From Magnetospira sp. (GTDB lineage Bacteria > Pseudomonadota > Alphaproteobacteria > Rhodospirillales > Magnetospiraceae), in the NCBI GenBank assembly GCA_028282245.1, contig JANQIL010000080.1, positions 1 through 39,913 on the forward strand: a stretch of 39,913 nt of DNA. Direction: 5' to 3'. This document shows positions 23,528 through 32,099 of this stretch, in pieces. The position numbers and the translations under genes were made by a program. Under the pieces are notes generated by a model. The model was not told where the DNA came from. It worked only from the letters and a program-made list of their open reading frames with translations, and ran no database searches. Positions within the stretch are counted from its first letter, which is position 1. Each line of letters opens with the position of its first letter.

Positions 23528-24952
23528 TCAACCGAAGCGGGCCAGGAAGCGAACGATCCGGCGGGTGCGGGCCGAGAACAGCGTCGGCGCGTAGAAGCTG
23601 CCGGCCGCCCGTTTCGAGGCCTCGCCCAGGGTCGGATAGGGCGCCACCATGGTGGCCAGGGCACCGATGCCGAGGCGCTTCGCCATCGCCAGGGTCCATA
23701 CCTGGATCAGGTCGCCGGCCGCCGGGCCGACGATCCCCGCGCCCAGCAGGCGTCCGCGCCGGTCGGTCAGCACCTTGACCATGCCGGCGGCGGTGGCCTC
23801 GGCGCGCGCCCGGTCGTTGTCGGCCAGCGACCAGCGCAGGACGCGCAACGATGTCCCGAGGCGCGCCGCCGCCGTCTCCTCGTCGGCTCCGACCCAGGCC
23901 AGCTCGGGCGTTGTGTAGGTGACCCGGGGAATGGCCGTCGGATCGACCCTGGCCGGAATCCGCAGCAGGGCGTTCTTGATGACGATCGAGGCATGATAGG
24001 CGGCCACGTGGGTGAACTGCGGGCCGCCGGCCACGTCGCCAATGGCGTGGACCTTGCGGTTGCTGGTCCGAAGCCGGGAATCCACGGCGATCCCCTGGCG
24101 GTCGTGGTCGATTCCCGCCGCCTCCAGGCCAAGGCCGTCGGTGTTCGGCCGCCGCCCGGCGGCGACGAGCAGGTGCGAGCCCTCGACGCGCAGCGCCTCG
24201 CCATCGCGGGTCGCGGCGACGCCGATCCCGGCCGGCGTCGCCTCGATGCCGGTCACCGTCGCCCCCTCGATCACGCTCACCCCGTCCGCGATCAGCCGGC
24301 GACGCACGAAATCGACCAGTTCCGGATCCTCGCGCGGCATCAGGGACGCCGCCTCGATCACCGTCACCGCCGCGCCCAGATGCCGATGCGCCTGCGCCAG
24401 CTCGACGCCGATCGGACCGCCTCCGATGATGACCAGGTGGTCGGGCAGGTCCCGCATGTCGAAGATCGTCTCGTTGGTCAGGAACGGCACCCGATCGAGG
24501 CCGGGGATCGGCGGCACGAGGGGCGACGATCCGGTGGCGATCACGAATCGCCGCGCGGTGATCCGCGTGCCGTCGACCTTGATGGCGCGCGGACCCACGA
24601 AGCGCGCCGCGCCGCGCAGCACCCGCACGCCGAGGCCCTCGTAGCGCTCCTGGGAATCCAGGGGCGCGATGGACTCGATGGTGTCCCGCACGTGCGCATG
24701 GACGGCCGCCGCGTCGATTCGCGGCGCGTCGGCCAGGACTCCGAACCGGGCGGCGGCGCGCACCGCGTCGGCGGCATGGCCGGCGGCAAGCAGGGCCTTG
24801 GACGGCACGCAGCCGAAGTTCAGGCAGTCGCCGCCCATGAGGCCCTTTTCGATCAACGTCGTCGGGGCGCCCATCTGCGAGGCTCCGGCGGCCACGGACA
24901 GGCCGCCGGAGCCGGCGCCGATCACGCAAATGTCGGTTTCGATGGTGGTCAT
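23528..24952 (-). CDS. Flavin disulfide oxidoreductase (mercuric reductase/dihydrolipoamide dehydrogenase-like)
   Basis: The 474-residue protein belongs to class I pyridine nucleotide-disulfide oxidoreductases: FAD loop VIGAGSGGLSVAAGA (10-24), redox pair C43/C48 in GGDCLNFGCVPSK, NAD(P) loop IIGGGPIGVELAQ, FAD motif HAIGDVAGGPQFTHVA and a C-terminal dimerisation domain. The usual catalytic HPxxxE of lipoamide or glutathione reductases is replaced by APYPTLGE, as in the mercuric-reductase-like proteins found next to TVP38 genes. There is no N-terminal metal-binding domain and no C-terminal vicinal cysteine pair, so true Hg(II) reduction is unlikely. The substrate is unknown. The start overlaps the TVP38 gene stop. 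Confidence 0.9.
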   Translation of the reverse strand: MTTIETDICVIGAGSGGLSVAAGASQMGAPTTLIEKGLMGGDCLNFGCVPSKALLAAGHAADAVRAAARFGVLADAPRIDAAAVHAHVRDTIESIAPLDSQERYEGLGVRVLRGAARFVGPRAIKVDGTRITARRFVIATGSSPLVPPIPGLDRVPFLTNETIFDMRDLPDHLVIIGGGPIGVELAQAHRHLGAAVTVIEAASLMPREDPELVDFVRRRLIADGVSVIEGATVTGIEATPAGIGVAATRDGEALRVEGSHLLVAAGRRPNTDGLGLEAAGIDHDRQGIAVDSRLRTSNRKVHAIGDVAGGPQFTHVAAYHASIVIKNALLRIPARVDPTAIPRVTYTTPELAWVGADEETAAARLGTSLRVLRWSLADNDRARAEATAAGMVKVLTDRRGRLLGAGIVGPAAGDLIQVWTLAMAKRLGIGALATMVAPYPTLGEASKRAAGSFYAPTLFSARTRRIVRFLARFG

Positions 24953-25755
24953 GGTTCCTCCCCCGGTGGCGGCGCGGCGCCGCGCGAGTCCCTGCCGGTG
25001 ATTTTCCGATAGAGTACCGGAATCATCGCCAGCAGGGCGAGCCCCAGAATCGGCAGCAGGATCTCCGGCTCGAAAATCAACCCCAGGTCGGGCGATCCGC
25101 CGGCCTCGAACACCGCGCCGAGGCCGTTGCCGACACTGGTGTAGACGACCGCGCCGGGAATGATCCCGAGGAAGGTGGCGAGTGCATAGGCGCGGAGCGG
25201 CACCCCGATCAGGGCCGGCACCAGATTGACCAGCCAGAACGGAAACAACGGCACCAGCCTCAGGACCAGCAGATACGAAAAGGCGTTGGTCCGGAATCCC
25301 GCCTCCATGCGCCGCATGGCGCGCCCGGCCCGCGCCCGGAAGAAGTCGCGCAGGGCGTAGCGGGCGGCGAGGAAGATGCCGACCGCCCCCAGGGTGGCGC
25401 CGATCACCACGTAGACGGCCGCCGCCAGGGTTCCGAACAGAAAACCGCCCGCGATGGTGATCCATACCGCGCCGGGCACCGAAAACAACACCGCGACGTA
25501 ATAGATCAGAATGAACACGGCCACCGCCCGCGTCTCGTGCGCCGCCTTCCAGTCCAGGATCGCGTCCCGGTTCGCGGACAGCGCCTCGAAGCTCATGAAA
25601 CGGTCGAGGCCAAACCCGTAAATGGCGGTCAACCCGGCCACCACGACCAACAAGGGCCAAAGGCGCTTCAGGGATCGCCCTGAGAAGCTTCCGCGTGTCT
25701 CGGTTTCGTTCATGCCGTGCGTCCTCGTCGCTTGCGATCGGCCATGTGACGTCAT
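24949..25755 (-). CDS. TVP38/TMEM64 (DedA-like) membrane protein
   Basis: This polytopic protein of 268 residues has the SNARE-associated/VTT domain hallmark: FSVPGAVWITIAGGFLFG, an ARYALRDFFRARAG loop, LRLVPLFPFWLVNLVPALIGV and GIIPGAVVYTSVGNGLG. These proteins are thought to move lipids or maintain membrane homeostasis. Adjacent genes for TVP38 and a mercuric-reductase-like flavoprotein are a recurrent pair in bacteria. The ATG at 25755 has GGGAG six bases upstream. ATG 25713 (MNETETRG), with GAGG nine bases upstream, is a plausible alternative. Confidence 0.88.
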   Translation of the reverse strand: MTSHGRSQATRTHGMNETETRGSFSGRSLKRLWPLLVVVAGLTAIYGFGLDRFMSFEALSANRDAILDWKAAHETRAVAVFILIYYVAVLFSVPGAVWITIAGGFLFGTLAAAVYVVIGATLGAVGIFLAARYALRDFFRARAGRAMRRMEAGFRTNAFSYLLVLRLVPLFPFWLVNLVPALIGVPLRAYALATFLGIIPGAVVYTSVGNGLGAVFEAGGSPDLGLIFEPEILLPILGLALLAMIPVLYRKITGRDSRGAAPPPGEEP

Positions 25756-25789
25756 ATTACGCTCCCGGGTGTCGACTCACAGTCACAAG

Positions 25790-25826
25790 CCGCCCGCGAA
25801 CCGTCACGGTTTCGTGACGCGGGCGG
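25790..25826. promoter_or_regulatory. Large imperfect palindrome between divergent TVP38 and rpmH genes
   Basis: Outer arms CCGCCCG (25790-25796) and CGGGCGG (25820-25826) enclose GTCACG-GTTT-CGTGAC, with unpaired bases on the left side. It sits upstream of both divergent genes and just before the rpmH -35, so an operator or insulating hairpin is more likely than a terminator. A separate TGACGTCA palindrome lies at 25747-25754. Confidence 0.4.
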
Positions 25827-25836
25827 CCCCCGCTTG

Positions 25837-25865
25837 TTGACTTGACCGGGCCGAGTCCTTATACA
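25837..25865 (+). promoter_or_regulatory. Predicted rpmH promoter
   Basis: TTGACT (25837-25842), a 17-bp spacer and TATACA (25860-25865) form a strong sigma70-type promoter, expected for a ribosomal protein operon. Transcription would start near 25872, leaving a leader of about 50 nt before the GTG of rpmH. Confidence 0.7.
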
Positions 25866-25920
25866 CCGGGCCTCGCGATCCGCTCTGTCCGGTCCCGCAA
25901 ACGATCTCGGAGAACGTCCC

Positions 25921-26055
25921 GTGAAACGCACCTTTCAGCCGAGCCGCCTGGTCCGCAAGCGCCGGCACGGTTTCCGCAGCCGCCTGGCCACGGTCGGCGG
26001 CCGGCGCGTGCTGACCAACCGTCGGCGCAAGGGCCGCAAGAAGCTGTCCGCCTGA
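25921..26055 (+). CDS. rpmH: Ribosomal protein bL34
   Basis: This 44-residue, very basic protein begins [18 protein letters not shown] and ends [10 protein letters not shown], unmistakably L34 of the large ribosomal subunit. It starts with GTG at 25921, eight bases after GGAG. It heads the conserved rpmH-rnpA-yidD-yidC series and is 13 nt before rnpA. Confidence 0.98.
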   Translation: MKRTFQPSRLVRKRRHGFRSRLATVGGRRVLTNRRRKGRKKLSA

Positions 26056-26068
26056 GGACGCCGGCGCC

Positions 26069-26443
26069 GTGTTGCCGCGACTGAAGCAGCGGCGCGAATT
26101 CCTGCGCGCCGCCAGCGGCGGACGCAAATCCGTTGCGCGCGGCCTGGTTCTACAGGCCCGGCGGCGGCGGACCGGAGACCGGCCGCCGGTCGACGTCCCG
26201 GGTCCGAGGCTGGGAATCACGGACAGCAAGAAGGTCGGCAAGGCGGTGACCCGCAACCGGGCCCGTCGGCGGCTGCGCGCGGCGGCCGAGGCGATTCTCC
26301 CACGCCATGCGGAACCGGGGCACGATTACGTGTTGATCGGCCGCGCCGAGACCCCGACGCGTCCTTTCCGGAGCCTGATCGGGGATCTGGAATCCGCGCT
26401 TAAACGATTGAAACTGTTTCGGGATATGGAGGCCGGACGATGA
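26069..26443 (+). CDS. rnpA: Ribonuclease P protein component
   Basis: RnpA binds the RNase P RNA and helps mature tRNA 5' ends. The 124-residue basic protein has [16 protein letters not shown] at the N-terminus and the RNA-binding signature [18 protein letters not shown] (53-70, with the RNR motif). The start is GTG at 26069; the GAGG in the rpmH stop region could be its ribosome site. The region around 31-43 has an Arg/Pro-rich stretch seen in other alphaproteobacterial members. The stop overlaps yidD. Confidence 0.95.
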   Translation: MLPRLKQRREFLRAASGGRKSVARGLVLQARRRRTGDRPPVDVPGPRLGITDSKKVGKAVTRNRARRRLRAAAEAILPRHAEPGHDYVLIGRAETPTRPFRSLIGDLESALKRLKLFRDMEAGR

Positions 26444-26721
26444 GTCCTCCGGCCCGTCTTCTGCGTGCCCTTGTGCGCGCCTATCAGCTTCTGCTATCCC
26501 CCGTCCTGCCGCCGTCCTGCCGGTATCAGCCGACCTGTTCGTCCTACGCGATCGAGGCCATCGGCCGGTTCGGCGCGGTGCGCGGCGGCTGGCTGGCGAT
26601 CCGGCGCATCGGTCGGTGCCATCCCTGGGGGGGAGAGGGGTACGATCCGGTGCCGGACAGCCCGGACGGCGGCCGATCCACCCCTCCGAGCGAGATACAG
26701 TGCACACCGGAAGACCGGTAA
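26440..26721 (+). CDS. yidD: Membrane protein insertion efficiency factor YidD
   Basis: The 93-residue protein matches the YidD family in full: [36 protein letters not shown], then [24 protein letters not shown]. The C-terminal 20 residues are polar and variable. YidD lies at the inner face of the membrane and aids YidC-dependent insertion. Its ATG overlaps the rnpA stop, and yidC follows after 17 nt. Confidence 0.96.
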   Translation: MSPPARLLRALVRAYQLLLSPVLPPSCRYQPTCSSYAIEAIGRFGAVRGGWLAIRRIGRCHPWGGEGYDPVPDSPDGGRSTPPSEIQCTPEDR

Positions 26722-26738
26722 AACAGACGGAACGACTT

Positions 26739-28481
26739 ATGGGCGATCAACGCAACCTCATCCTGGCCGTCGTCATTTCGGTGACCATCCTGCTCGGCTG
26801 GCAACTGCTGTTCCCGGCGCCGGAGATGGTTCCCCCGGTCGACCCGGCGGTTTCGCAGGAGGCCGGCCAGATGCCGGGCGGCGACGCCCTGCCCCCCGTC
26901 GCGCCGGCCCACATGGCGGCCCCGGGCGGCGTGATGGCGCCGACTCCGGGCATGCCGGCGATCATCGACCGATCCCAGGTGATCGCCCGCGTCGACCGGT
27001 TGCTCATCGACGCGCCGCGCCTGCACGGATCGATCTCGCTCAAGGGCGCCCGGTTCGACGACCTGACGCTGTCCAACTACCGGGAGGACCTGGACAAGGA
27101 CAGCGCGCCGATCACCCTGCTGTCGCCGACCGGGGCCCGGAAGGCCTACTTCGCCAGTTTCGGCTGGGTGGCGGCGCCGGGCACCGACACCGCGCTGCCC
27201 GACGACGACAGCCTGTGGACGGCCGACAAGGACACCCTGCGCCCCAACGATCCGGTCACCCTGACCTGGGACAACGGCCAGGGACTGGTGTTCAAGCGGG
27301 TGGTCACCCTCGACAACGGCTACATGTTCCGGATCGAGCAATCGGTCGAGAACCGCTCCGACGCCCCGGTCTCGGTCCTGCCCTACGGCCTGATCTCGCG
27401 TTACGAGACGCCGGAAACGACCGGTTTCTATATTCTGCACGAAGGCCTGCTCGGGGTGTTCGACGGCACCCTGGAAGAGGTCGACTACGACGACGTCAGG
27501 GATGACGGGCAACAGCGGCTTCAGACCACCGGCGGATGGCTGGGGATCACCGACAAGTACTGGCTGACGGCCCTGGTGCCCAACCAGACGCAGCCGGTGG
27601 CCGCCCGGTTCCTGTATCAACTGACCGACAACACCGACCGCTACCAGGCCGATTTCGTGGGCCCCATGCGGACCGCCCAGCCCGGCGCCTCCGTTGCGGC
27701 GGTGCAGCATCTGTTCGCCGGCGCCAAGGAGGTCGACCTTCTGGACGATTACGCGGAGGTCCTGGAGATCGACAATTTCGATCTGGCGATCGATTTCGGG
27801 TGGTTCTACTTCCTGACCAAGCCGCTGTTCATCGGCCTGCTGTTCATCAACAAGTACCTGGGCAACATGGGCGTCGCCATCATCGTGTTGACGCTGCTCA
27901 TCAAGCTGGCCCTCTATCCGCTCGCCAACACCTCTTACAAGGCGATGAGCAAGATGAAGAAGCTTCAGCCGGAAATGAAGAAGCTTCAGGAGCGGTTCAA
28001 GGACGACAAGGTGCGCCTGAACCAGGAGATGATGACCCTCTACAAGAACGAAAAGGCCAATCCGGCGGCCGGCTGCCTGCCGATCCTGGTTCAGATTCCG
28101 GTGTTCTTCGCCCTTTACAAGGTGCTGTTCGTCACTATCGAGATGCGCCATGCGCCGTTCTTCGGCTGGATTCAGGACCTCTCGGCGCCGGACCCGACCA
28201 GCCTTTTCAACCTGTTCGGGCTGATTCCCTGGGACCCGCCGGCGTTCATGATCATCGGCGTGTGGCCATTGATCATGGGCTTCTCGATGTATATTCAGCA
28301 GAAGCTGAACCCGGCGCCGACCGACCCGATCCAGGCCAAGATCTTCCTGTTCCTGCCGATCGTGTTCACCATCATGCTGGCCCAGTTCCCGGCCGGACTG
28401 GTGATCTACTGGACCATCAACAACGTGCTGTCGATCGCCCAGCAGTGGTACATCATGCGGTCCATGGGCGTGAAGGTCTGA
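26739..28481 (+). CDS. yidC: Membrane protein insertase YidC/Oxa1
   Basis: YidC inserts and folds inner-membrane proteins with or without Sec, which would include pigment-binding and assembly proteins in a phototroph. The 580-residue product has an N-terminal anchor (MGDQRNLILAVVISVTILLGW), a linker rich in Pro and Ala, a large periplasmic domain (about 85-345), and the C-terminal insertase core with FFYFLTKPL-type start (WFYFLTKPLFIGL), YKAMSKMKKLQPEMKKLQ, and NPAAGCLPILVQIPVFFALYKVL. The ATG at 26739 is chosen because the frame upstream of it lies in yidD. The Shine-Dalgarno (GGAA) is weak. It converges on the chemoreceptor gene with only 33 nt between. Confidence 0.97.
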   Translation: MGDQRNLILAVVISVTILLGWQLLFPAPEMVPPVDPAVSQEAGQMPGGDALPPVAPAHMAAPGGVMAPTPGMPAIIDRSQVIARVDRLLIDAPRLHGSISLKGARFDDLTLSNYREDLDKDSAPITLLSPTGARKAYFASFGWVAAPGTDTALPDDDSLWTADKDTLRPNDPVTLTWDNGQGLVFKRVVTLDNGYMFRIEQSVENRSDAPVSVLPYGLISRYETPETTGFYILHEGLLGVFDGTLEEVDYDDVRDDGQQRLQTTGGWLGITDKYWLTALVPNQTQPVAARFLYQLTDNTDRYQADFVGPMRTAQPGASVAAVQHLFAGAKEVDLLDDYAEVLEIDNFDLAIDFGWFYFLTKPLFIGLLFINKYLGNMGVAIIVLTLLIKLALYPLANTSYKAMSKMKKLQPEMKKLQERFKDDKVRLNQEMMTLYKNEKANPAAGCLPILVQIPVFFALYKVLFVTIEMRHAPFFGWIQDLSAPDPTSLFNLFGLIPWDPPAFMIIGVWPLIMGFSMYIQQKLNPAPTDPIQAKIFLFLPIVFTIMLAQFPAGLVIYWTINNVLSIAQQWYIMRSMGVKV

Positions 28482-28514
28482 CGCGGAGCCCGGATAGATT
28501 ATTCGAGTTCCCCG

Positions 28515-30749
28515 TCAGGCGCGGATTTTCCCCAGGAAGTCCCTCACCTTTTCGGCCAGCAGGGCGGCTTCCCGCGACAGGGCATTCGCCGATTCGGTGG
28601 TTCGCGCGGCGGTGGTCCCCGCCCTGCCCGCCGCCGACATCACCTCGGCGATGTTCTGGGATACCTCGGTGGTTCCGCTGGCCGCCTCTTCCACGTTGCG
28701 CGCGATTTCCCGGGTCGCGGCGGATTGCTCCTCGACCGCGCCCGCGATTCCGGTCGAAATCCGGTTGACCTGCTCGGCGATGGCGTTGATTTCCTCGATG
28801 GCCTTCGCGGACCTGTTGGTCGCCGATTGAACCTCGTCGATTTTCTGGCTGATCTCCTCGGTTGCCCTGGCGGTCTGGTTGGCAAGATTCTTGACCTCGC
28901 TGGCGACCACGGCGAACCCCTTGCCCATGTCGCCCGCCCTGGCCGCCTCGATCGTCGCGTTGAGCGCCAGCAGATTGGTCTGTTCGGCGATATCGGTGAT
29001 CAGGGCGACGACCTCGCTGATCTCCTGGGAGGCGGTCACCAGACCCTGAACCGTTTCGTGGGTCTCCGTTGCCTTGGCGGACGCCCGTGCCGCGACATCG
29101 TTGGATTCCGCCACCTGATGGCGGATATTCGTGATGGATCGGGAGAGTTCCTCGGCCGACGCGGCCACCGTTTGGACATTCACCGATGACTGCTCGGAGG
29201 CGGCGGCCACCGTCTGGGCCTGCCGTTCCGTCTGCTCGGCGATTTCGTTCATGGATTTCGCCGTCTGCTGCATTTCCGTCGCCGAGGAGGAAACGGCCTC
29301 CACCACGCCGCCGACATCACCTTCGAACTCGCTGGCCAACCGGTTCATCAGGGCCCGTTTTTCCTGCTCGGCCTTCCTTGCCAAGGCTTCCCGCTCGGAC
29401 TCCAAATCCCTGGCCTTGATGGCGTTCTCCTTGAATATCTGGACCGCCCGGGCCATGGCCCCCACCTCGTCGGACCGCCCCTGGGCGGGGATGTCGGACT
29501 GGAGGTCTCCATTGGCGAGCCCCTTCATGGCCGTGGTCATTTGGACGATGGGTTGGGTAACGGTTTTCACGACCATGAGCAGCAGCGCCACGCCGACCAT
29601 AATGGCCGCGCCCACCAGGACCGCCATGATGGTTTGCGCCCGGGACACCATGCCCGCCGCTATTTCGTCCGCCCCGTCGCTCAGGGCGTCGGCCTTCTCG
29701 ACCACCACGTCCAGGGTGTCGGCCATGGAATCCGCATCGGATTCCATGGCTTCCGTCGCCTCGTCGGCCGCCGTTTCGTTGGCCAGCATGTCCCGGTGGG
29801 TATCGAAAAGCTGCTCGTCCTGCGAGGCCTGGGAGACCCAGAGATCGAAGGTGCCTTGCAGAACCTTGGCGTCCTGCCTGTCCTCCTCGGTTTCGGCCAA
29901 TCGGTTGATGACGTCGAAATGCGGTTTGGCGGCTGCGGCGAGGCCGGCGAATTCCCTGGCCGGTTTTTCAATATGCCCGAGATGCTCCGTCGCCATGTAT
30001 TCGCCCGCCGTGTCCTGCATCTCGATGATCAGCCGCTGCAGCTTCAGGGACGCCTCGACAACCGGATAGTCCTGATTGAACAAACTCCCCATAAGATCGT
30101 TGATGTCCGACGCGGTGGCCAGTCCGCGTTGCACCAAGACATCGCCCTCGACCTTGGCCATTTCGGCCTCGTTTTCATCGGCGAACTCATCAAGCATGGC
30201 GATCAGCTTGGCGCCGACGCCATCGAAGGCCTCAAGCAATCGGTCGGCGTTGATTTCTTCCTCCAATTCGGCGATGTGGGCCTCGATCATGATATTGGCG
30301 TTTCGAATGAACGCCTCGTGGCGTTGTTTCGCCGAATCGAGCTCGTCCAGAAGGTCCCGGTCATCCACGAGAGCATCCAATTCCTCGTAGGATTTTTTAA
30401 ATTCAATCTCGAATTGGTTAAACTCCTCTCGCAGAACTCGAATATCCTCCAACTCTTCGTCGGCGATGATTTCCTCGGCAACCTTGGCCGCTTCCCAAAT
30501 GTTCATCACCAGATCGTCGGCGGTCTCCACGGTTGGCGCCGCGTAATCCGTGATTTGATTCAATGAGGACTCGATTTTATTTATGAAATACACACCTACG
30601 ATAGCAATCACAACGGCAAAAAGCGCAAGAACCGAAAGACCGAAAACCATCTTTTTGGCAATACCGGTGCCTTTTTCCCGTGAACCGGACGTCGGATCGT
30701 TTTCGGAAGCATTCAAATCAGAAAGCAAAGCTTTTCTTTCAGCATGCAT
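28515..30749 (-). CDS. Methyl-accepting chemotaxis protein
   Basis: The 744-residue receptor has membrane helices at about 34-56 and 374-396, a HAMP domain (397-450), and a cytoplasmic signalling domain with the hairpin tip ITDIAEQTNLLALNATIEAA and flanking adaptation helices. It ends LLAEKVRDFLGKIRA without a CheR-tethering pentapeptide. The extracytoplasmic domain of about 315 residues is predicted helical and very acidic; its ligand is unknown. The ATG at 30749 follows GAGAGGA at good spacing. The frame remains open to 30827, but that part covers the promoter. The first 150 codons are clearly AT-richer than the surrounding genes. No che genes are nearby. Confidence 0.93.
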   Translation of the reverse strand: MHAERKALLSDLNASENDPTSGSREKGTGIAKKMVFGLSVLALFAVVIAIVGVYFINKIESSLNQITDYAAPTVETADDLVMNIWEAAKVAEEIIADEELEDIRVLREEFNQFEIEFKKSYEELDALVDDRDLLDELDSAKQRHEAFIRNANIMIEAHIAELEEEINADRLLEAFDGVGAKLIAMLDEFADENEAEMAKVEGDVLVQRGLATASDINDLMGSLFNQDYPVVEASLKLQRLIIEMQDTAGEYMATEHLGHIEKPAREFAGLAAAAKPHFDVINRLAETEEDRQDAKVLQGTFDLWVSQASQDEQLFDTHRDMLANETAADEATEAMESDADSMADTLDVVVEKADALSDGADEIAAGMVSRAQTIMAVLVGAAIMVGVALLLMVVKTVTQPIVQMTTAMKGLANGDLQSDIPAQGRSDEVGAMARAVQIFKENAIKARDLESEREALARKAEQEKRALMNRLASEFEGDVGGVVEAVSSSATEMQQTAKSMNEIAEQTERQAQTVAAASEQSSVNVQTVAASAEELSRSITNIRHQVAESNDVAARASAKATETHETVQGLVTASQEISEVVALITDIAEQTNLLALNATIEAARAGDMGKGFAVVASEVKNLANQTARATEEISQKIDEVQSATNRSAKAIEEINAIAEQVNRISTGIAGAVEEQSAATREIARNVEEAASGTTEVSQNIAEVMSAAGRAGTTAARTTESANALSREAALLAEKVRDFLGKIRA

Positions 30750-30789
30750 GTCATCTATCCTCTCATGAAAATATAGAAAAAATTTATTT

Positions 30790-30818
30790 ATTATAGATGA
30801 TATTTTAAAATCCAGCAA
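30790..30818 (-). promoter_or_regulatory. Predicted promoter of the MCP gene
   Basis: On the minus strand a perfect -10 TATAAT (30795-30790) lies 17 bp after TTGCTG (30818-30813). Transcription would begin near 30783, giving a leader of about 34 nt with the GAGAGGA ribosome site. Confidence 0.55.
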
Positions 30819-31022
30819 ATTAAACAATCCGATCTCATATGACAGTAATATAATGTATATAATTATTTTTTATTAATTTAATATTCACTAACATCAAGAA
30901 ACGGAAGTGACTTTAAAAACACTTTAATAAATTCTACTTTGGAATGAAATATTTTACTTATTTCTACTTTCCATTGGCCGTGCCGTTTCGCGCCGCAAGC
31001 CCTCGCGCCGCTGGAACAAGAC

Positions 31023-31056
31023 GGCGCCGGGAGGCGACCCCTCACCCCCCGGCGCC
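31023..31056 (-). terminator. Hairpin after tadC, candidate end of the tad operon
   Basis: A 9-bp inverted repeat, GGCGCCGGG and CCCGGCGCC, surrounds a 16-nt loop about 60 nt after the tadC stop. There is no T tract on the minus strand, so termination would be stem-driven or Rho-aided. Confidence 0.45.
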
Positions 31057-31112
31057 CGCCGGACCGCGCAACCCCGACAGCACGGGTCCGGAACCGATGA
31101 CCGCCGTTTCCG

Positions 31113-32099
31113 TCAGCGACCGAAATTACCCAGGTTGTCGATTGTCGAGATGATCGCCGGACCGAGCAGAACCACGAACAGGGTCGGCAGAATGAACACG
31201 ATCAGCGGGATGGTCAGCGTCGCCGGCAGCTTGGCGGCCTTTTCCTCGGCCTTCATCATCCGCTCGTTGCGGAACTCGGCGGCCAGAACGCGCAGGCTCT
31301 GCGACAGCGGGGTGCCGTACTTCTCGGTCTGCAACAGGGTGTTGACGACACCCCGGATCTGCTCCAGGCCGCAACGCGCCGACAGGTTCTCGAGCGCCAC
31401 CCGGCGTTGCGGCAGGAACCCCAGCTCGACCGCCGTGAGGGCCAGTTCGTCGGACAGCTCCGGCGCCGCGTTGCGGATTTCGCGCGCCACCCGGGTCAGC
31501 GCCGCGTCCAGGCTCAGCCCCGCCTCGGCACAGATGACCAGCAGGTCGAGGGCGTCCGGCAATCCCTTGCGGAGCGCCTTCTTCCGGCGGTCGGCCAGAT
31601 TGCGCACGAACACCTCCGGCGCGTAGGCGCCAACCACCGTGAAGAGCAGGGCCACGAACAGCTTGGCCATCGCCGGCATCGGCCACAGATCGAGCCCGTA
31701 GACGGCCACCGCCGCCGCGCCCCCGAAGGCGAACGGCAGCGCCAGCTTGAAGAACATGAAGACCACCAGGGCATCCTTGGAGCGCCAGCCGGCGGCGCTC
31801 AGCTTGCGGGCGACGTTGGCCGACTCCTGGGTGCCCAGCAGGCGCAGCCGGGTGACCACGCCGCGCATGAAGCCGACCGCCTCCTGGCGTCGCTGCCGCT
31901 CGCGGCGTCCGGGTCCGGCCAGCAGGCCGGACCTGAGGGCGGCCCGCCGGCGCTTCAGGGCGCGCACCCGCCCGTCCAGCGGCTCGCCGACCCGCAGGCC
32001 GTTCCACAGCGCGACGACGCTGATGAACCCGGCCATGGCGGCCATCGCGGCGATGATGTCCTCGATCGGAACGGGGAGCATGGCGGCCAGGGCGCTCAT
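31113..32099 (-). CDS. tadC: TadC, inner-membrane platform protein of the Tad pilus
   Basis: TadC pairs with TadB as the inner-membrane platform on which Flp pilins are assembled. The 328-residue protein has an N-terminal membrane segment, a cytoplasmic stretch, a helical pair at about 110-160, the type II secretion F domain with LPDALDLLVICAEAGLSLDAAL, and a final hydrophobic segment TIPLIVFILPTLFVVLLGPAI. The start overlaps the tadB stop by 4 nt. It is the last recognised gene of the locus; no tadD-like TPR gene follows inside the window. Confidence 0.93.
   Translation of the reverse strand: MSALAAMLPVPIEDIIAAMAAMAGFISVVALWNGLRVGEPLDGRVRALKRRRAALRSGLLAGPGRRERQRRQEAVGFMRGVVTRLRLLGTQESANVARKLSAAGWRSKDALVVFMFFKLALPFAFGGAAAVAVYGLDLWPMPAMAKLFVALLFTVVGAYAPEVFVRNLADRRKKALRKGLPDALDLLVICAEAGLSLDAALTRVAREIRNAAPELSDELALTAVELGFLPQRRVALENLSARCGLEQIRGVVNTLLQTEKYGTPLSQSLRVLAAEFRNERMMKAEEKAAKLPATLTIPLIVFILPTLFVVLLGPAIISTIDNLGNFGR

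Larger units (their letters stand above)
30750..31112. other. AT-rich intergenic region between the MCP gene and tadC
   Basis: No gene is seen in these 363 bases. From about 30770 to 30965 the sequence is dominated by A and T in an otherwise very GC-rich window; it contains the MCP promoter. The part from about 30970 to 31112 returns to normal composition and holds the hairpin downstream of tadC. Confidence 0.7.

Noticed and set aside
23528-24952. Mercuric reductase (merA)
   Set aside because: It lacks the N-terminal heavy-metal domain and C-terminal cysteine pair, and there are no other mer genes. The name mercuric reductase-like reflects only family resemblance.
25859-25867. Replication origin near rpmH
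   Set aside because: Only one DnaA-box-like sequence is present, there is no dnaA or dnaN gene and no AT-rich unwinding stretch here.
30750-30827. A 26-residue N-terminal extension of the chemoreceptor
   Set aside because: The stretch contains the TATAAT-type promoter, and the ATG at 30749 has its own good ribosome site.
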